Source: Undaria pinnatifida (lineage: Eukaryota; Sar; Phaeophyceae; Laminariales; Alariaceae). Taken from it: a DNA stretch of 64,000 nucleotides. Positions 47,792 through 57,855 of the stretch are shown in pieces (position 1 is the first letter of the stretch; each line of letters begins with the position of its first letter). The position numbers were made by a program, and so were the translations under genes. The stretch covers positions 3,829,655 through 3,893,654 of the forward strand of contig JABAKD010000005.1 in the NCBI GenBank assembly GCA_012845835.1. Direction: 5' to 3'. The notes under the pieces are model-generated. The model saw only the letters and a program-made list of their open reading frames with translations. It made no database searches and was not told the DNA's origin.

Positions 47792-48538
47792 CTATGTTTC
47801 CCCGAACGCACCCGCGCTCACCAGCCCACGGCACTCCTTGTCCATCCTCTGCCTCCAGATGACCGAATACTCGTCCACACACGCTTCAGCATACGACTTC
47901 GGCGTTGAAAGGTCGCTCACCGGGCGTGTGGGAAGGGGGGGGCATTCGTGCGGTGAGGCCTGGTGGACAAGTATATGACCTACACTATACCCTCCCGCGT
48001 TGCCAACAACGACCGCAGCCCATGTCCCGCAGCCTCTCGGTAACGCGCAGTCTCCCGCCTGGTCTTGCCTCTCATGCACATCGTCATCCTCTGGGTCCGT
48101 GTTATCATTACCCAGCTCCCGGGCAGCACGCTGTGGAAGCTGTGGCTGCGGTGACTGTATCGGCGGCGGCAGCGGCGACGATGGCGGCGGCGGTAACGAT
48201 GGCGGTGGCAGCAGCGGTGATGGTAACGGTGGCAGCGACGGCGGTGGTGACGGCGGTGGGGGTGGCAGCGGAGGCGGAGGCGGCGATGATGACGGCGGTT
48301 GCGACGGCAACAGTGGGGTAGGCGACGGCGGCTCGGACCATCCTCTGGGATCTCCCAGAGGCTCCGGGGTACCCGGGGACGGCGGTGGTGACGGTGGTGG
48401 CGGAGGGCTCTCCTCCTCCGGAGGCGGTAACCTCAAGAACAGTTGCCTCGGGTTCTCCCAAAGAACGTCGCGGGAGTACGACTTCCGTCCAGACCGGCAG
48501 GATCTTGCAACAGTCTGCCAAGTGGTGTTTTCCGCCAT
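47792..48538 (-). pseudogene. copia linker and start of reverse transcriptase
   Basis: YSRDVLWENPRQLFLRLPPP (the usual VxWEN-type border), then a very long proline/serine stretch encoded by GGT/GGC-repeat DNA (48120-48430), then TPKSYAEACVDEYSVIWRQR and MDKECRGLVSAGAF, the conserved opening of the copia reverse transcriptase. 248 codons open. Confidence 0.72.
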
Positions 48539-48721
48539 TCAGGTAGAAACAAGCCTCTACCTTGGGCCCCGACTTCACGGTCCAATACCGGTTTCAAGAA
48601 CATGAGTAGCCGCGCACACGTCGCTCTTCCGTGGAACTTCTGGTATGACGAGTGCATGTCCAGCTTGTCCCTGGCCCTTGCCGCCGCCGTGTTGATCACT
48701 TCGCTGGCGTACTTGCACGCC

Positions 48722-49256
48722 TCAGTCCATAGGGGCTGCGTCGGCGGCATCTCCGAACAGAACGGGGGCCTCCAGGCGGGACGCCGTCGCAAGCTCCAGC
48801 GTCATGGCTATGCGCCGCTTGACCACGCCGTCATGCTTCGGAGCACCAACAGGCGTGCACTCGCAGAGGATGCCACGCTCGTTGAGCATTGCCACGAACT
48901 CCGGGTTGACGAACTCGGTACCGTTGTCCGAGCGAACACACTCCCACGATGGACGGGACACCCTTGGCAACGATGTCCGCCAGAAAACCAGCAAAGACCA
49001 TCGGAACGTCGGACTTCCGTTCCAAGAAATACGGCCATCCCATCCGCGAGTAGTCGTCGACGATCGTCATCAAGTACTGAGCACGACCGGCAGACGTAGG
49101 TTGTTGCCCCGACAGATTCACGAAAAGACGCTCCAGAGGCCTGGTGGAGCGGCGCTCGGTCGTCCACGGCACCATCATCCTCCTCCCGTTCGCCGCAAAA
49201 CACCCAGCACAGGAAACCAACGCTCCGAAAATCTTAGTGCCCATTTGGCGCGCCAT
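48722..49256 (-). pseudogene. copia integrase region
   Basis: MARQMGTKIFGALVSCAGCF (pre-integrase type), PLERLFVNLSGQQPTSAGRA, then YLMTIVDDYSRMGW with the first catalytic Asp. A frameshift near 48945 separates it from GCVRSDNGTEFVNPEF (second Asp) in another frame. The following HDGVVKRRIAMTLELA has Lys where the family usually has the third acidic residue (G-V-V-E). Dead copy. Confidence 0.75.
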
Positions 49257-49669
49257 CTCACGTTATCGAAGCCAATTCCAGATCCTCCCTTCGTCTTCCC
49301 TCTCTTCGGAAGCTCCTCATATAACCCCTCCCTTCTCTCCTTCAACCCGGAACGTCCCTCCCCCAGGCAGCTACATCAACTCCACTTCCCCTTTCACCTC
49401 CTTCTCTGCGAAAGGTCCTTAACCCCCCCCTCCCCCCCCTGAATGAGAGCATCCCTCCCCCCCTTCCCGCGAACGCCTACTCCATTCCCCAGGCATTAAA
49501 ACTCCCCTAGTTCATCGACCCTCGGGACGGCCCTCCGGCTGCCGCCCCCTCCTTCCTCCATCGTCGCCCAAAGACAAACACCACCTCCACAGCGTGAGCT
49601 CCCGCAGAGCCCTCATGTCTCGACCCTACCACCCCAAAAGCTCATCAAAATTTCCCTCAGCCCCCCCCG
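49257..49669. other. C-rich unique stretch
   Basis: CCCCCAG and CCCCAG acceptor-like sites precede short frames (SYINSTSPFTSFSAK at 49368-49413 before GTCCTT), but nothing ties them to a gene. Confidence 0.3.
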
Positions 49670-50031
49670 ACACATGCTGCCGTAGAGGGGGCGCACCATT
49701 TTATTTCTCTGAGGTTCCTCGCTTGAGGATCTCTGCACCGTCTCAACCCAAGCAATCTGACTTGGGGACGAAACAAAGGTGCTGCCCGATGAGCTGTCCC
49801 ATGGGTGGCCTCTGGGTATGCAACAAAAGTCTAGAAAAACAAAAAATTAACGAAATTCCGTCGATTTCGGTTTGTCAACGCCTTAACACCTGGAAACCCT
49901 TTTTGGGGACAAACTTGCTTGAAGTTAGTATAGGGAGGGATTTGGGGTCTCTAAAGCGGTTAAGGAGCGCCCGTCGTTCAGAAAACGTTTTATCAGCAAA
50001 AACGTGCTATCTCTATCGTAGCATGCGTCCC
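49670..50031 (+). mobile_element. MITE-1 copy q, carrying a TTAA element
   Basis: CATGCTGCCGTAGAGGGGGC to CTCTATCGTAGCATGCGTC. The mini-element at 49879-49959 occupies the TTAA of the GGTTAAGGAGC motif. Confidence 0.75.
49879..49959 (+). mobile_element. piggyBac-like mini-element, copy 8
   Basis: 81 bp; right TTAA intact (49960-63), left degenerated to TCAA. CACCTGGAAACCCTTTTTGG, CTTGAAGTTAGTATAGGGAG, GGTCTCTAAAGCG. Confidence 0.75.
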
Positions 50032-50116
50032 CCCTGCCAGTAGACCCCCCCACAACTGAGTGCATCCCCCCCCCCCTCCCCCCCCTCCCCGCCAGAAAAC
50101 GCCTCCCCCCCTCCGA

Positions 50117-50664
50117 GTCGTCCCACGCTAGGGGTGCAGCGGATTCTAAGTATTTTCTGAGCTGCTAACATGAGGGGCAGCTCGATATCTAACCCGAGAC
50201 ATGGCATTCGTTCGCGCAACCCGGCCAGCATTTCTACGCGCCAGTTGAAAAGTCAACCATTGTACTCGTCCTACGATAGAGGTGTGCACCACTTTTTTTT
50301 CTCTTTTGAGGTTCCTGAATTTGGGAGCTTAAGACAACCCTCTCCCAGAAAAAAACCGACTTGGAGAAAAACGAAACCGCCCTGAAAACCGGACGAACAA
50401 TCCAAAAAATGACCTATTAATAGGTAAAACAGCGAGAATCATTGCAAAAAAACGGGGAAAAAAAAAAAGGCCTCTGTTTCCGACAATTTTGGGGTCAAAG
50501 AAGCCGTCATCCAGAAACGATTTAGGCCAAAAATAATACCATGGTATACACCTCTATCGTAGCATGCGTCCATAAAAACTCGTAAACTCATCATACTAAC
50601 AGACAGCTCAAGCGGTCATTACATTTTGGCCCAAAAAGCGCAACCCCTACCGTTGGTCGACTCC
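50117..50664 (+). mobile_element. MITE-3 copy e, split by MITE-1
   Basis: GAGTCGTCCCACGCTAGGGG and TTTCTGAGCTGCTAACATGA on the left; GCGCAACCCCTACCGTTGGT and CGACTC on the right; MITE-1 copy r between. Confidence 0.75.
50263..50572 (+). mobile_element. MITE-1 copy r (nested in MITE-3)
   Basis: TCCTACGATAGAGGTGTGCA to CACCTCTATCGTAGCATGCG. Same host family and similar position as copy k. Confidence 0.8.
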
Positions 50665-50779
50665 CGGAATCCCTTCCCCCAAGCGCTACAATACGTCTAT
50701 TCGTTCTTCGACCTGGGGGATGGCTCCCATCCCCGCCGCCCCGCCCCGTCGCCCCCCCTCGACGGAACGCCTTCTCTCT

Positions 50780-51250
50780 CCGGAACGCCCCCGTCCCTCC
50801 CCGCCAAGGCTCTACAACTCTTTAGTTTTCGATCCTTCGGACGGCTGTCGCGCAGGTGCCGTCGCCACCTCCCCTTCCCCCTTCTTCAGCCGTTGTTGTC
50901 GCCGTTCAGATACGGCCGGCGTCTCCAGTGCGTTAGTCCCTGCAGAGCCCTGCCCTTTCGACAGGCAACTGGCGGAGGGGTACGCGTACCTGGTGGTTGT
51001 GCGCCGCCGCATCGTTTCGACAGGCGGTTCGCCAATCGAGGCGGGCGTGCTTGCTGGCGGTGTCGATGACCGGGTCGACACAACGCTCGACCCCCCCCCC
51101 CGTCCCCCCCCTTCCTTCACTAACTTATATTCCTCCTCCTTCAGCTTGTCCTCCCCTCCCTGCTCCATGTCGAGAAGGGAATCAACCGGTGGGCAGAAGC
51201 GGTTTCAGATGCACGAGGAAGGGAAGACATCAGCAATGGCCCAGAAGGAC
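50780..51250 (+). other. Candidate coding region, unrecognised
   Basis: A 181-codon plus frame includes RLYNSLVFDPSDGCRAGAVA, DTAGVSSALVPAEPCPFDRQ and LAEGYAYLVVVRRRIVSTGG, SPIEAGVLAGGVDDRVDTTL. A pyrimidine tract and CTTCAG (50885) could be an acceptor. Other frames are also open because of GC-richness. Could be a further exon of the GAF gene or a relic. Confidence 0.3.
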
Positions 51251-51379
51251 TGCAGAGAAGTTTAACGAGAGAAAATGTGAAAAAAGTGCGTAGCTAAACT
51301 TTAAGAACAGAGACGCAGCAGGGGCAGACCAAACCGTGAGCGGATGTGTGAAAGAACGGGGGAGGAGGGATGTTCACCG

Positions 51380-51612
51380 TGGTGGACATTTTTATAAAAA
51401 TTGGAAAAGGTCAGCTGTGAGTACGACCGATTGAATGGTTGACACTCAACTTTGCAAGCTGCGTGGTACATCTATGTTTCGCTAATGTACAGCAGTAGTT
51501 GCACAAAATTTATGGAAGGTCGTTCGCGCGTGTTATATAGTTGATCCTCATGAAAGAAAGATATAGGTCGTTGACTCCCCTGGAGGTTGTCAGGGTCAAC
51601 AGGTAGGATTGA
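51380..51612 (-). repeat. LTADV cassette, extended copy
   Basis: The minus strand has CTGTTGACCCTGACAACCTC, GACCTATATCTTTC, ACGCAGCTTGCAAAGTTGAG and GTACTCACAGCTGACC in the same order as 1375-1568. Confidence 0.6.
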
Positions 51613-51644
51613 ATTTCGAAAAATGAGTGCGCAACGAAGAGGCG

Positions 51645-52135
51645 GAGAGAAAGAGAAGTAGCAAACGTATTCAAGAACGGAAACAAGGCCGACCCTGGGA
51701 ACTACAGAGGCCTAACGCTATTAATCACCTAAGGAAAAACGTTCTGTAATATTTATTTTGAACGATGCAATGGGAACAATTGTGGAGAAGGAAAAAAAAT
51801 GCAAGAGGAAGGCAAGCAGAGTTGGAGGCCAAACCGTCGCAGCTGCGTAGACCATTGTGTGCACGTTAGATAAGATTATTCAAGGTAGGAAAGACGCGGG
51901 GCTAACACCATGTTGTTTCTTTCTGGGTGACACAGTGTGTAGAAAAAAGTTGCGGAAGCAGCAGTGGACAACTGGAATCAGAGGAAACATGTGGAAAATG
52001 ATGAAAAAATATTACGGAACGTGCTCGAAGTGTTGTGATGCTGGACGAGAAAATATCGAACTGTGTTGACAGCTTGCACGGAGTGACACAGGGGTCCTTC
52101 GCCCATTCTACGACCTCTGTCGTGCCCCTCATTTC
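51645..52135 (+). pseudogene. LINE reverse transcriptase relic
   Basis: Broken frames read VANVFKNGNKADPGNYRGLT, then IIQGRKDAGLTP, then WNQRKHVENDEK-like, then CCDAGRENIELC/VDSLHGVTQGS. N-Y-R-G-x-T and the Q-G spacing are those of non-LTR reverse transcriptases. Stops and frameshifts throughout. Probably the upstream part of the copy whose C-terminal region lies at 53.87-54.8 kb. Confidence 0.65.
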
Positions 52136-52198
52136 CCTTTGTGCTACCAGAAAGGTGTCTTATGCCGCAGATTTTTTGCTCCAAAATTATTTTATGCT

Positions 52199-52335
52199 TG
52201 TATCAATACCACAAAAAGGCATTTTGTTCCTCGCTATGCTCCCCACCACGCCGGAATAGCTATTTGTATGCTATCAATACCACAAAAGGGTATTTTATTC
52301 CTCGCTATGCTCCCCACCACGCCGAAATAGCTGTG
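52199..52335 (+). repeat. Two copies of a ~75-bp direct repeat
   Basis: TATCAATACCACAAAARGGY, ATTTTRTTCCTCGCTATGCT and CCCCACCACGCCG at 52201 and 52276. Confidence 0.85.
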
Positions 52336-52740
52336 AGTTGGCAATGCTTGACGACTAAAAACTAACCGGTAGGTGTTGTGAGCCAACTAACTGAACTTAG
52401 TCGGAAAGTCTGCGGGTGAAGCCAACTGATGACCAACCGACTTGACGACTTACGTCAGGCGAGCGAAGCGAGCGAAATCAGCTCCCACCGGGCGTTAGGG
52501 ACCCCGCACATGAAAAAAAAAAGTGCATCCCGTACTAGAAAATCCTTCTCGCAAGTGCGGCAACTCAATAAGCCGGATGGTCCCGCACATGAAAAAAAAG
52601 TGCATCCCGTACTAGAAAATCCTTCTCGCAAGTGCGGCAACTCAATAAGTCGGATAGTCGGCACCTGCGGAAAGCGACTAACTATTAGTCATGCTAATAA
52701 CAAATTGGTGACTGTTAAGTCGGGCCGACTCACAGCTCTA
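52328..52740. mobile_element. hAT-like element, copy B
   Basis: Left TAGCTGTGAGTTGGC (two-base deletion relative to TAGAGCTGTGAG), right GGCCGACTCACAGCTCTA. Flanks CGCCGAAA and CGAAAAAA agree at six of eight. Contains two 79-80-bp tandem copies of a CCGCACATGAAAAAAA-AGTGC hairpin unit (52503, 52582). Confidence 0.68.
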
Positions 52741-53640
52741 CGAAAAAAATATGCTCGTCACAGGTCATTCCCGTGGTATCTACAACCGAATTTTTTGCGA
52801 TATAATATGGTGTGATGTAAGCCGTCACTGACAACAATGCAGAGCGTGCGCTTTGTACGCAATTTACACGCAACGTTTTCGTAATTTTTTTGGGGGAAGT
52901 TCCTACAGAGAGCGTCAAAATACTCGGCAACGTATGCTAATTCGTGCAAAAAATCAACAAAGTGTGCTAGACCTTATGTTGGCACAAAGAGGACTCAAGC
53001 CCACTCACATGCCCTGTGACATTGCAACGCGCGGCGGGAGATCCACACGCACACACACGCAAACATGGCGGGACAACATGTGCAGCTGACGTTCTTCCGA
53101 CAAAGAGTCTGACTCTACGCCGTACTATATCTGTGGGTCCGTCCATCGAGCAGCTTCCTCGTGTCATGCTGTATCTTCTCACATGATGGTTCTCTTGCTG
53201 TTTTGCGAAAACGCCTTGTCTTTTCGTATGACAGTGGAAGGTATGACAGATGCCCTACGAGGTGCCGTTTTCATCGACGCGCGCATTTCGCGCAAGGTTG
53301 GGAGAGACGTTCATAAACGGTCGACCCAACCGAGGGACCTAAGGCCTTTACTTCTGGGCATGATTTAGGCGCCGCTATTAATAGCTCCGTCTTAAGTTCG
53401 CCGTGTCGGTCGTGTATCCACATGGGGTAATATTGCGACCAAAACAATTCCACTGTCGCGGTTGTCTAGTCCGGGGCAGAACTACCGGCCACCTTTTTCG
53501 TACGTATCGTTTTCCGTATTTTTCTTGAGTAAGCCGAAGACGTTTGTGTCGTGTTGAAACCTATGGGAATCTACTGCACGTCATATTTGTTACGCTTTTC
53601 TCGTTTAAAATGAAAGCCAAACAGAGATTTCTTGCCTCCG
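52741..53640. other. No supported feature
   Basis: Short frames on both strands; a 78-codon plus frame (52853-53089) shows no motif. Confidence 0.4.
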
Positions 53641-53850
53641 GCGGCGCCTTCACCGGGTTCCCCCGGTGGGCCCTCTGGAGGTGCCCTCAGCGGGAGCTCC
53701 TCGGCCGGGGGGGGGGGGGGGTTGCTCCGCTACGCTTGCCATACTTCAGTCGGCACGTCAGCTGGTTTTTTACGACTAAAGTCAGCTAGTCGACTTGCCG
53801 ACTAGCGGCTAGTTACTAGTCGTGAAGTGCTTCCGCGTCACAGCCTACGA
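53640..53850. mobile_element. hAT-like element fragment, copy D
   Basis: TTCAGTCGGCACGTCAGCTGG, CTAAAGTCAGCTAGTCGACTTG, CTAGTTACTAGTCGTG and GCGTCACAGCC match the right arm of copies A and C; the left arm is not recognisable. Confidence 0.5.
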
Positions 53851-53867
53851 ATACTGATATTGCTGTA

Positions 53868-54830
53868 TGGAGGAGTGTAACGAAAGGCCGCGCTGGAAGA
53901 AGGTGGGATAACGTAGTCGAAAAAGCACGGAGTGACCCAGGAGGAAACCAAGAAGAAATACTGTCCATAGAGAATTTTGGGGGGCACAAAGGATGGAAGC
54001 AAGGGAAGGGCTAACGCTAAGAAGGAAGCTGAACGAGGAAGGACATTTAGAGAGATAAACGGGAGGTTAAAATGAGAGATAGGAGCGAAAACGGGTCTGC
54101 ACAGCCCAATGGACTACGCGAAAACGCTGAACCCGCATTAGAGGGCCTGGACCTGGCAGAAAGAAGAAAGAGGTATGCCAGAAGTCGGGGGGAGGAGGAA
54201 GAAGGTGCCGTTGTTGCGTCGTTCTACGGTAGCCCCCCAATTTTTGTTTAACGAAATCGCCAGTTTCAAAACCAGCTTCCGGTCGTCTCCTGAGATACGG
54301 TGTTCCTCGACACCCCGACGTCATCGATCGATAGACCTTTGCGCTCAAGAAAATATATGGGTACTGCTTTTTCAACAGTATCCTTCCTTGTGTCCAGCAG
54401 CCATGAAATGTCCGTTAAACAAAACCGTTGGTTTTGGGGGGGGCTATCGTAGAATCAGCCTGATGGCGACGCAGACGAGAGTAGAACCCACATCGTGGGA
54501 GAATGTGAACCGTACTAAGGAGGGACGGAATGTGTTCGAGGATGAGACGAGGAAAATAGACGGATGCGGCACGTAGAAGTTCGGGGCATTAGATAGTAGC
54601 AAGAAAACGATAGCTAGCAGAGGAGATAGATGGTAGCCACAGCCGGTCAAAGAAGAAAAGAGGTAGGATAAGCAAAACGTGTCAACGCAATATATGAAAG
54701 AAACGCAAAGAGCGCCGCAAAAATGTTGGACGTGTCTCTGGTAGGAGTAGAAACGGCACTTCATCTCCAAAGGGATGCGTGGTCAACGGTCAAATGACTA
54801 AGGCCAGCAAAAAATGAGTGCGCCCTCTCC
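53868..54830 (+). mobile_element. LINE C-terminal region, decayed copy 2
   Basis: VTKGRAGRRWDNVVEKA, NQEEILSIENFGGHKG, LDLAERRKRYARSRG, then MITE-2 copy f, then SSKKTIASRGDRW-type and MLDVSLVGVETALHLQRDAW, ending AAATGAGTGCGCCCTCTCCCCC. Collinear with 40808-41680. Confidence 0.72.
54212..54460 (-). mobile_element. MITE-2 copy f (nested in LINE)
   Basis: TCTACGGTAGCCCCCCAATT to GGTTTTGGGGGGGGCTATCGTAGAATC. It interrupts the LINE frame between RSRGGG and the Cys-rich region. Confidence 0.8.
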
Positions 54831-54884
54831 CCCTCCCCTGCTCCTTCTCCTCAACCCCAACATCATGGCCCGTCGCTCTCCCTC

Positions 54885-55110
54885 CTAGCCTTACCAGTAG
54901 TGAGTCTTCTCTTTCCCCACCGCCGGCGTCAACAGGATGGGATGCACTGGCGCCGTGTGGGTTTCTAAAGGTGACGCTGGACATGTACGACTGCCACGCC
55001 ACTTGGACCATGCTCGAGAAGGAGGGCCGGTAGGTGGATGGGATAAACCTGCGCGCATACGATACAGCAGCAGGCGTCAGAAAATCCCCAGACATCCCCG
55101 ATAAAGGGTA
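54885..55110 (+). pseudogene. Coding-like segment with in-frame stop
   Basis: Frame LKVTLDMYDCHATWTMLEKE, GR, stop, VDGINLRAYDTAAGVRKSPD. The amber codon lies where a Trp codon (TGG) would differ by one base. Unknown family; could be an exon relic. Confidence 0.3.
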
Positions 55111-55200
55111 CCGAAGCGCTACGGTTTTCTGGGGCTACTCCCTTGAGGAGCTCTCGACCTCCCGAACACTCTTGACTTGGAGAAAAATGAAAGCGTAAGA
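55105..55200 (+). mobile_element. MITE-1 left-end fragment
   Basis: GCGCTACGGTTTTCTGGGGC, TCCCTTGAGGAGCTCTCG, GACTTGGAGAAAAATGAAA. Confidence 0.45.
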
Positions 55201-55272
55201 ACCAAAGGCTTCGGTAGTGGGGGGCGGTCGCTTCTGGATTTTTTTTTGCAGTAGATCGGGGTTACTTCGCGC

Positions 55273-55430
55273 GAGTTTCGACTCCCCCTGTCCCTTTGCG
55301 GCTGTGTTAAGCTTTCGTGCGGTTGTTGTTTTTTCTGCGATAGGAAGCCGAGTTTTGACTCGCCCTGTCCCTTTGCGGCTGTGTTAAGCTTTCGTGCGTT
55401 TGTTGTTTTTTCTGCCATAGGAAGCCGCGA
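55273..55430 (+). repeat. 79-bp direct repeat, two copies
   Basis: CGAGTTTTGACTCSCCCTGT, CCCTTTGCGGCTGTGTTAAG, CTTTCGTGCGKTTGTTGTTT, TTTCTGCSATAGGAAGCC occurs twice in succession. Confidence 0.88.
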
Positions 55431-55505
55431 AAAGGGATGGTTTAGCTACGCTGCGCCGAAACAAATCGCCTGAAGTCGTTTTTTTTAATTGAAGGTACAG
55501 CGTCA

Positions 55506-55760
55506 CTCGGGCGAGTACCTCAGATCCAGTAGCTCTGTGTCAGTGCACCCCTTTTTGAACTGCGCCGTCAGCAACATCGTGGGAGAAAAAGCAGAGCTTG
55601 CTCGAGAGAAGGGGTCAGATCTGAGCGCTTGACTGGATTTTGTTCTAGAGGTAGGGATGCTTGCGCGGCGCGCGGACGAGTTAGCCTGTTCCACGACCCA
55701 GAAATCTGGCGACCACTCTCCCCTCTTCCAACAGGCACCGCCGTACAGCACCACCTATAG
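55506..55760 (+). pseudogene. Coding-like segment, one stop
   Basis: RHSGEYLRSSSSVSVHPFLN, CAVSNIVGEKAELAREKGSD, LSA, TGA, LDFVLEVGMLARRADELACS. The frame continues through the stop with good composition. GGTACAG (55502) could be its acceptor. Unrecognised. Confidence 0.35.
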
Positions 55761-56002
55761 ATGGGTGGAAATAACAGTGCAATGTGAAGAGCGCACACCA
55801 CATTCCAAACGACTGCACAACCACGACATAGAGCACATACTTTCGACAACCACAGTTACTTTCTCCGATCTCGCCCCTCCGCCCGTCGCCATCCCCACCC
55901 TCTCCCTCTCCCCTTCTATCCCCCCCCCCCCTCTCTCTCTCTCTCTCTCTTCCCAATCCCTCCTCACCCCCTAAAAACGCCTCACCTCTCCACTTTTGGC
56001 AG

Positions 56003-56145
56003 TCGTCACCTGAACATAACGAGGATGGCAGCGGGCCAGACTTTCCAATTCATAATCCAGGTGGACAAAATATGATAATCGACCCTACATTCGTCGAGAT
56101 CACAGCTGACGTACTTGGAACAATTTTGCAAAATAGTGTCTTCCG
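56003..56145 (+). CDS. LTADV exon candidate
   Basis: After acceptor CTTTTGGCAG the frame reads SSPEHNEDGSGPDFPIHNPG, GQNMIIDPTFVEITADVLGT, ILQNSVF. The first half is duplicated at 56271-56345 (SSPEHDEVGSGPDLPVHEPR); the second half is the most intact LTADV cassette. Probably an exon of a dispersed gene family; donor not certain. Confidence 0.4.
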
Positions 56146-56349
56146 TAATTCTCCCTCCCCTGCCCCCGCCCACCCCCCACCCATTCCCCTCCCTAACAAC
56201 GCCTCATTATACAAATTACCGTTCCCAACGTCTCAGGTACCCGTTACCAACGTCTCAGGTACCCATTACTGGTCGTCACCTGAACATGATGAAGTTGGAA
56301 GCGGGCCAGACCTTCCAGTCCATGAGCCACGTGGACACGAACGTTTCTC

Positions 56350-56550
56350 GTAGGTTTTGCACGGTTTCTTTGGCTATCTCTTCGACACCGTCCCCCTTAA
56401 GAAAGGCAGCGTAGCCGGTGAAGCTGAAGATAGAGAAAGGCGCGTAGACCATCTGATCGACAAAGCACTTGATAAGGAGGAGACGAAGTCGCGTCCTGAA
56501 GGAGGAAACAACGAAGAGTTAACGAGGAGAAACGAAGCGAAAAACAAAAC
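56350..56550 (+). other. Coding-like frame after the duplicated exon
   Basis: LHGFFGYLFDTVPLKKGSVA, GEAEDRERRVDHLIDKALDK, EETKSRPEGGNNEELTRRNE then passes into the CGAAA array. Preceded by TTTCTCGTAG, a possible acceptor. Unrecognised. Confidence 0.3.
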
Positions 56551-56589
56551 TGAACGAAGGGCAACTAAACGAGCGGAACCAAACGAAAT

Positions 56590-57040
56590 TCAAAATTGCA
56601 CGGGATGAAACGAAACAAAAACGAACGAAACGAAACGAAACGAAATGAAACGAGACGACACGACACGACCCGATCCGACCCGAGCCGAATCAAACCAAAA
56701 CGAACCGAACCGAACCGAACCGAACCGAACCGAACCGAACCGAACCGAACCAAACCGACTCGACCCGACCCGAACCGAACCGAACCGACCCGACCCGACC
56801 CGACCCGACCCGACCCGACCCGACCCGAGCCGAGCCGAGCCGAGCCGAGCCGAGCCGAGCCGAGCCGAGCCGAACCGACCCGAACCGAACCGAACCGAAC
56901 CGAACCGAACCGAACCGAACCGAACCGAACCGAACCGAACCGAACCGAACCGAACCGAACCGAACCGAACCGAACCGAACCGAACCGAACCGAACCGAAC
57001 CGAACCGAACCGAACCGAGCCGAGCCGAGCCGAATCAAAC
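56590..57040 (+). repeat. Pentamer array CGAAA-CGACC-CGAGC-CGAAC
   Basis: Consecutive homogeneous blocks: ACGAA (56600-56660), CGACC/CGAAC mix, CGACC (56785-56825), CGAGC (56826-56868), CGAAC (56880-57020). The period is always 5 bp. The RTEPN-type frames are artefacts. Confidence 0.95.
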
Positions 57041-57140
57041 CGAATCGGAGTGAAGCACAAATCGTATCAAAGCGGAACAAACACAAACGGTATGGGGGCG
57101 GAACGAACCAAAACGGAAAGCAACGAGCGAAGCGCTTTGG

Positions 57141-57855
57141 ACGCGTGCTACGATCGATACAGGTAGCAATTTTCGGCCAAAGCAATTTCTGAATGACGGG
57201 CCGGGCTCCTCAACCCAAAATGGTTGGAATGACACTATCGTTTTTCGCGAAACGAAACGAAACGAACCGACACTGATCGAAGCGGATCGAAGCGGATCGA
57301 AACGGAGTGAAACACAAATTTTAGCACGGAAAAGCGACGAGCGAAACACTCGGGACGCGTGCTACGATCGATACGGGTGGCAATTTTCGGCCAGAGCAAT
57401 TTCTGAATGACGGGCGGGGCTTCCTAACCCAAAATTGTCGGAATGACATTGTTTTTTTTTAGCGAAATGAAATGAAACGAAACGAAGCGAAACGACACTG
57501 ATTGAAACGCATCGAAACGGAGTGAAGCAGAACTCTTGACACGGAAAGCAACGAGCACAGCACTTTGGACTCGTGTGGTACGATCGATAGAGGTAGCAAA
57601 TGTCGGCGAACGCATTTTTTTTCCGAATGACGGGCGGGGCTCCTTAACCCAAGATTGTCGGAATGAATTGTCATTCTTGGTTCGCAATATGGATACCAAT
57701 TATGCCTAGGTCATGGGTTTTGGTCAGCAAGTTTCACTTTAATTTTGCTCAAAATCAGTCTTTGGGTGAGGTATACAAGTAGAGCTGTTCAAGTGGTTAG
57801 GAATCTCAGAAGGCAAAAAAAGAGCCAGTGCACCCCTACCGTGGCGTGCGTCTCG
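57141..57855 (-). repeat. ~215-bp composite tandem repeat (MITE-1 end plus CGAAA)
   Basis: Units at 57141, 57354 and 57567 start CGTGCTACGATCGATACAGG, continue TTCTGAATGACGGGC, AACCCAAAATNGTYGGAATG, then CGAAACGAAACGAA and CGGAGTGAAGCACAA. The last unit runs on into a full MITE-1 right half ending CCCTACCGTGGCGTGCGTC (57852). Confidence 0.82.

Larger units (their letters stand above)
46285..49256 (-). mobile_element. Ty1/copia retrotransposon, LTRs and gag missing
   Basis: On the minus strand the order is GAG-pre-integrase, integrase core, proline-rich linker, reverse transcriptase, RNase H. Integrase before reverse transcriptase defines copia. Frame is broken several times. Neither LTR nor gag is found; similarity begins abruptly at 49256 and ends near 46285. 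Confidence 0.85.

Noticed and set aside
47905-48605. Plus-strand Gly/Ser- and Ala-rich frames of 138 and 201 codons
   Set aside because: Shadows of the copia proline-rich linker on the opposite strand.
56565-57192. Frames of about 200 codons (RTEPN, GSVRF repeats)
   Set aside because: Same reason: pentamer array, open on both strands, no start context or splice sites.
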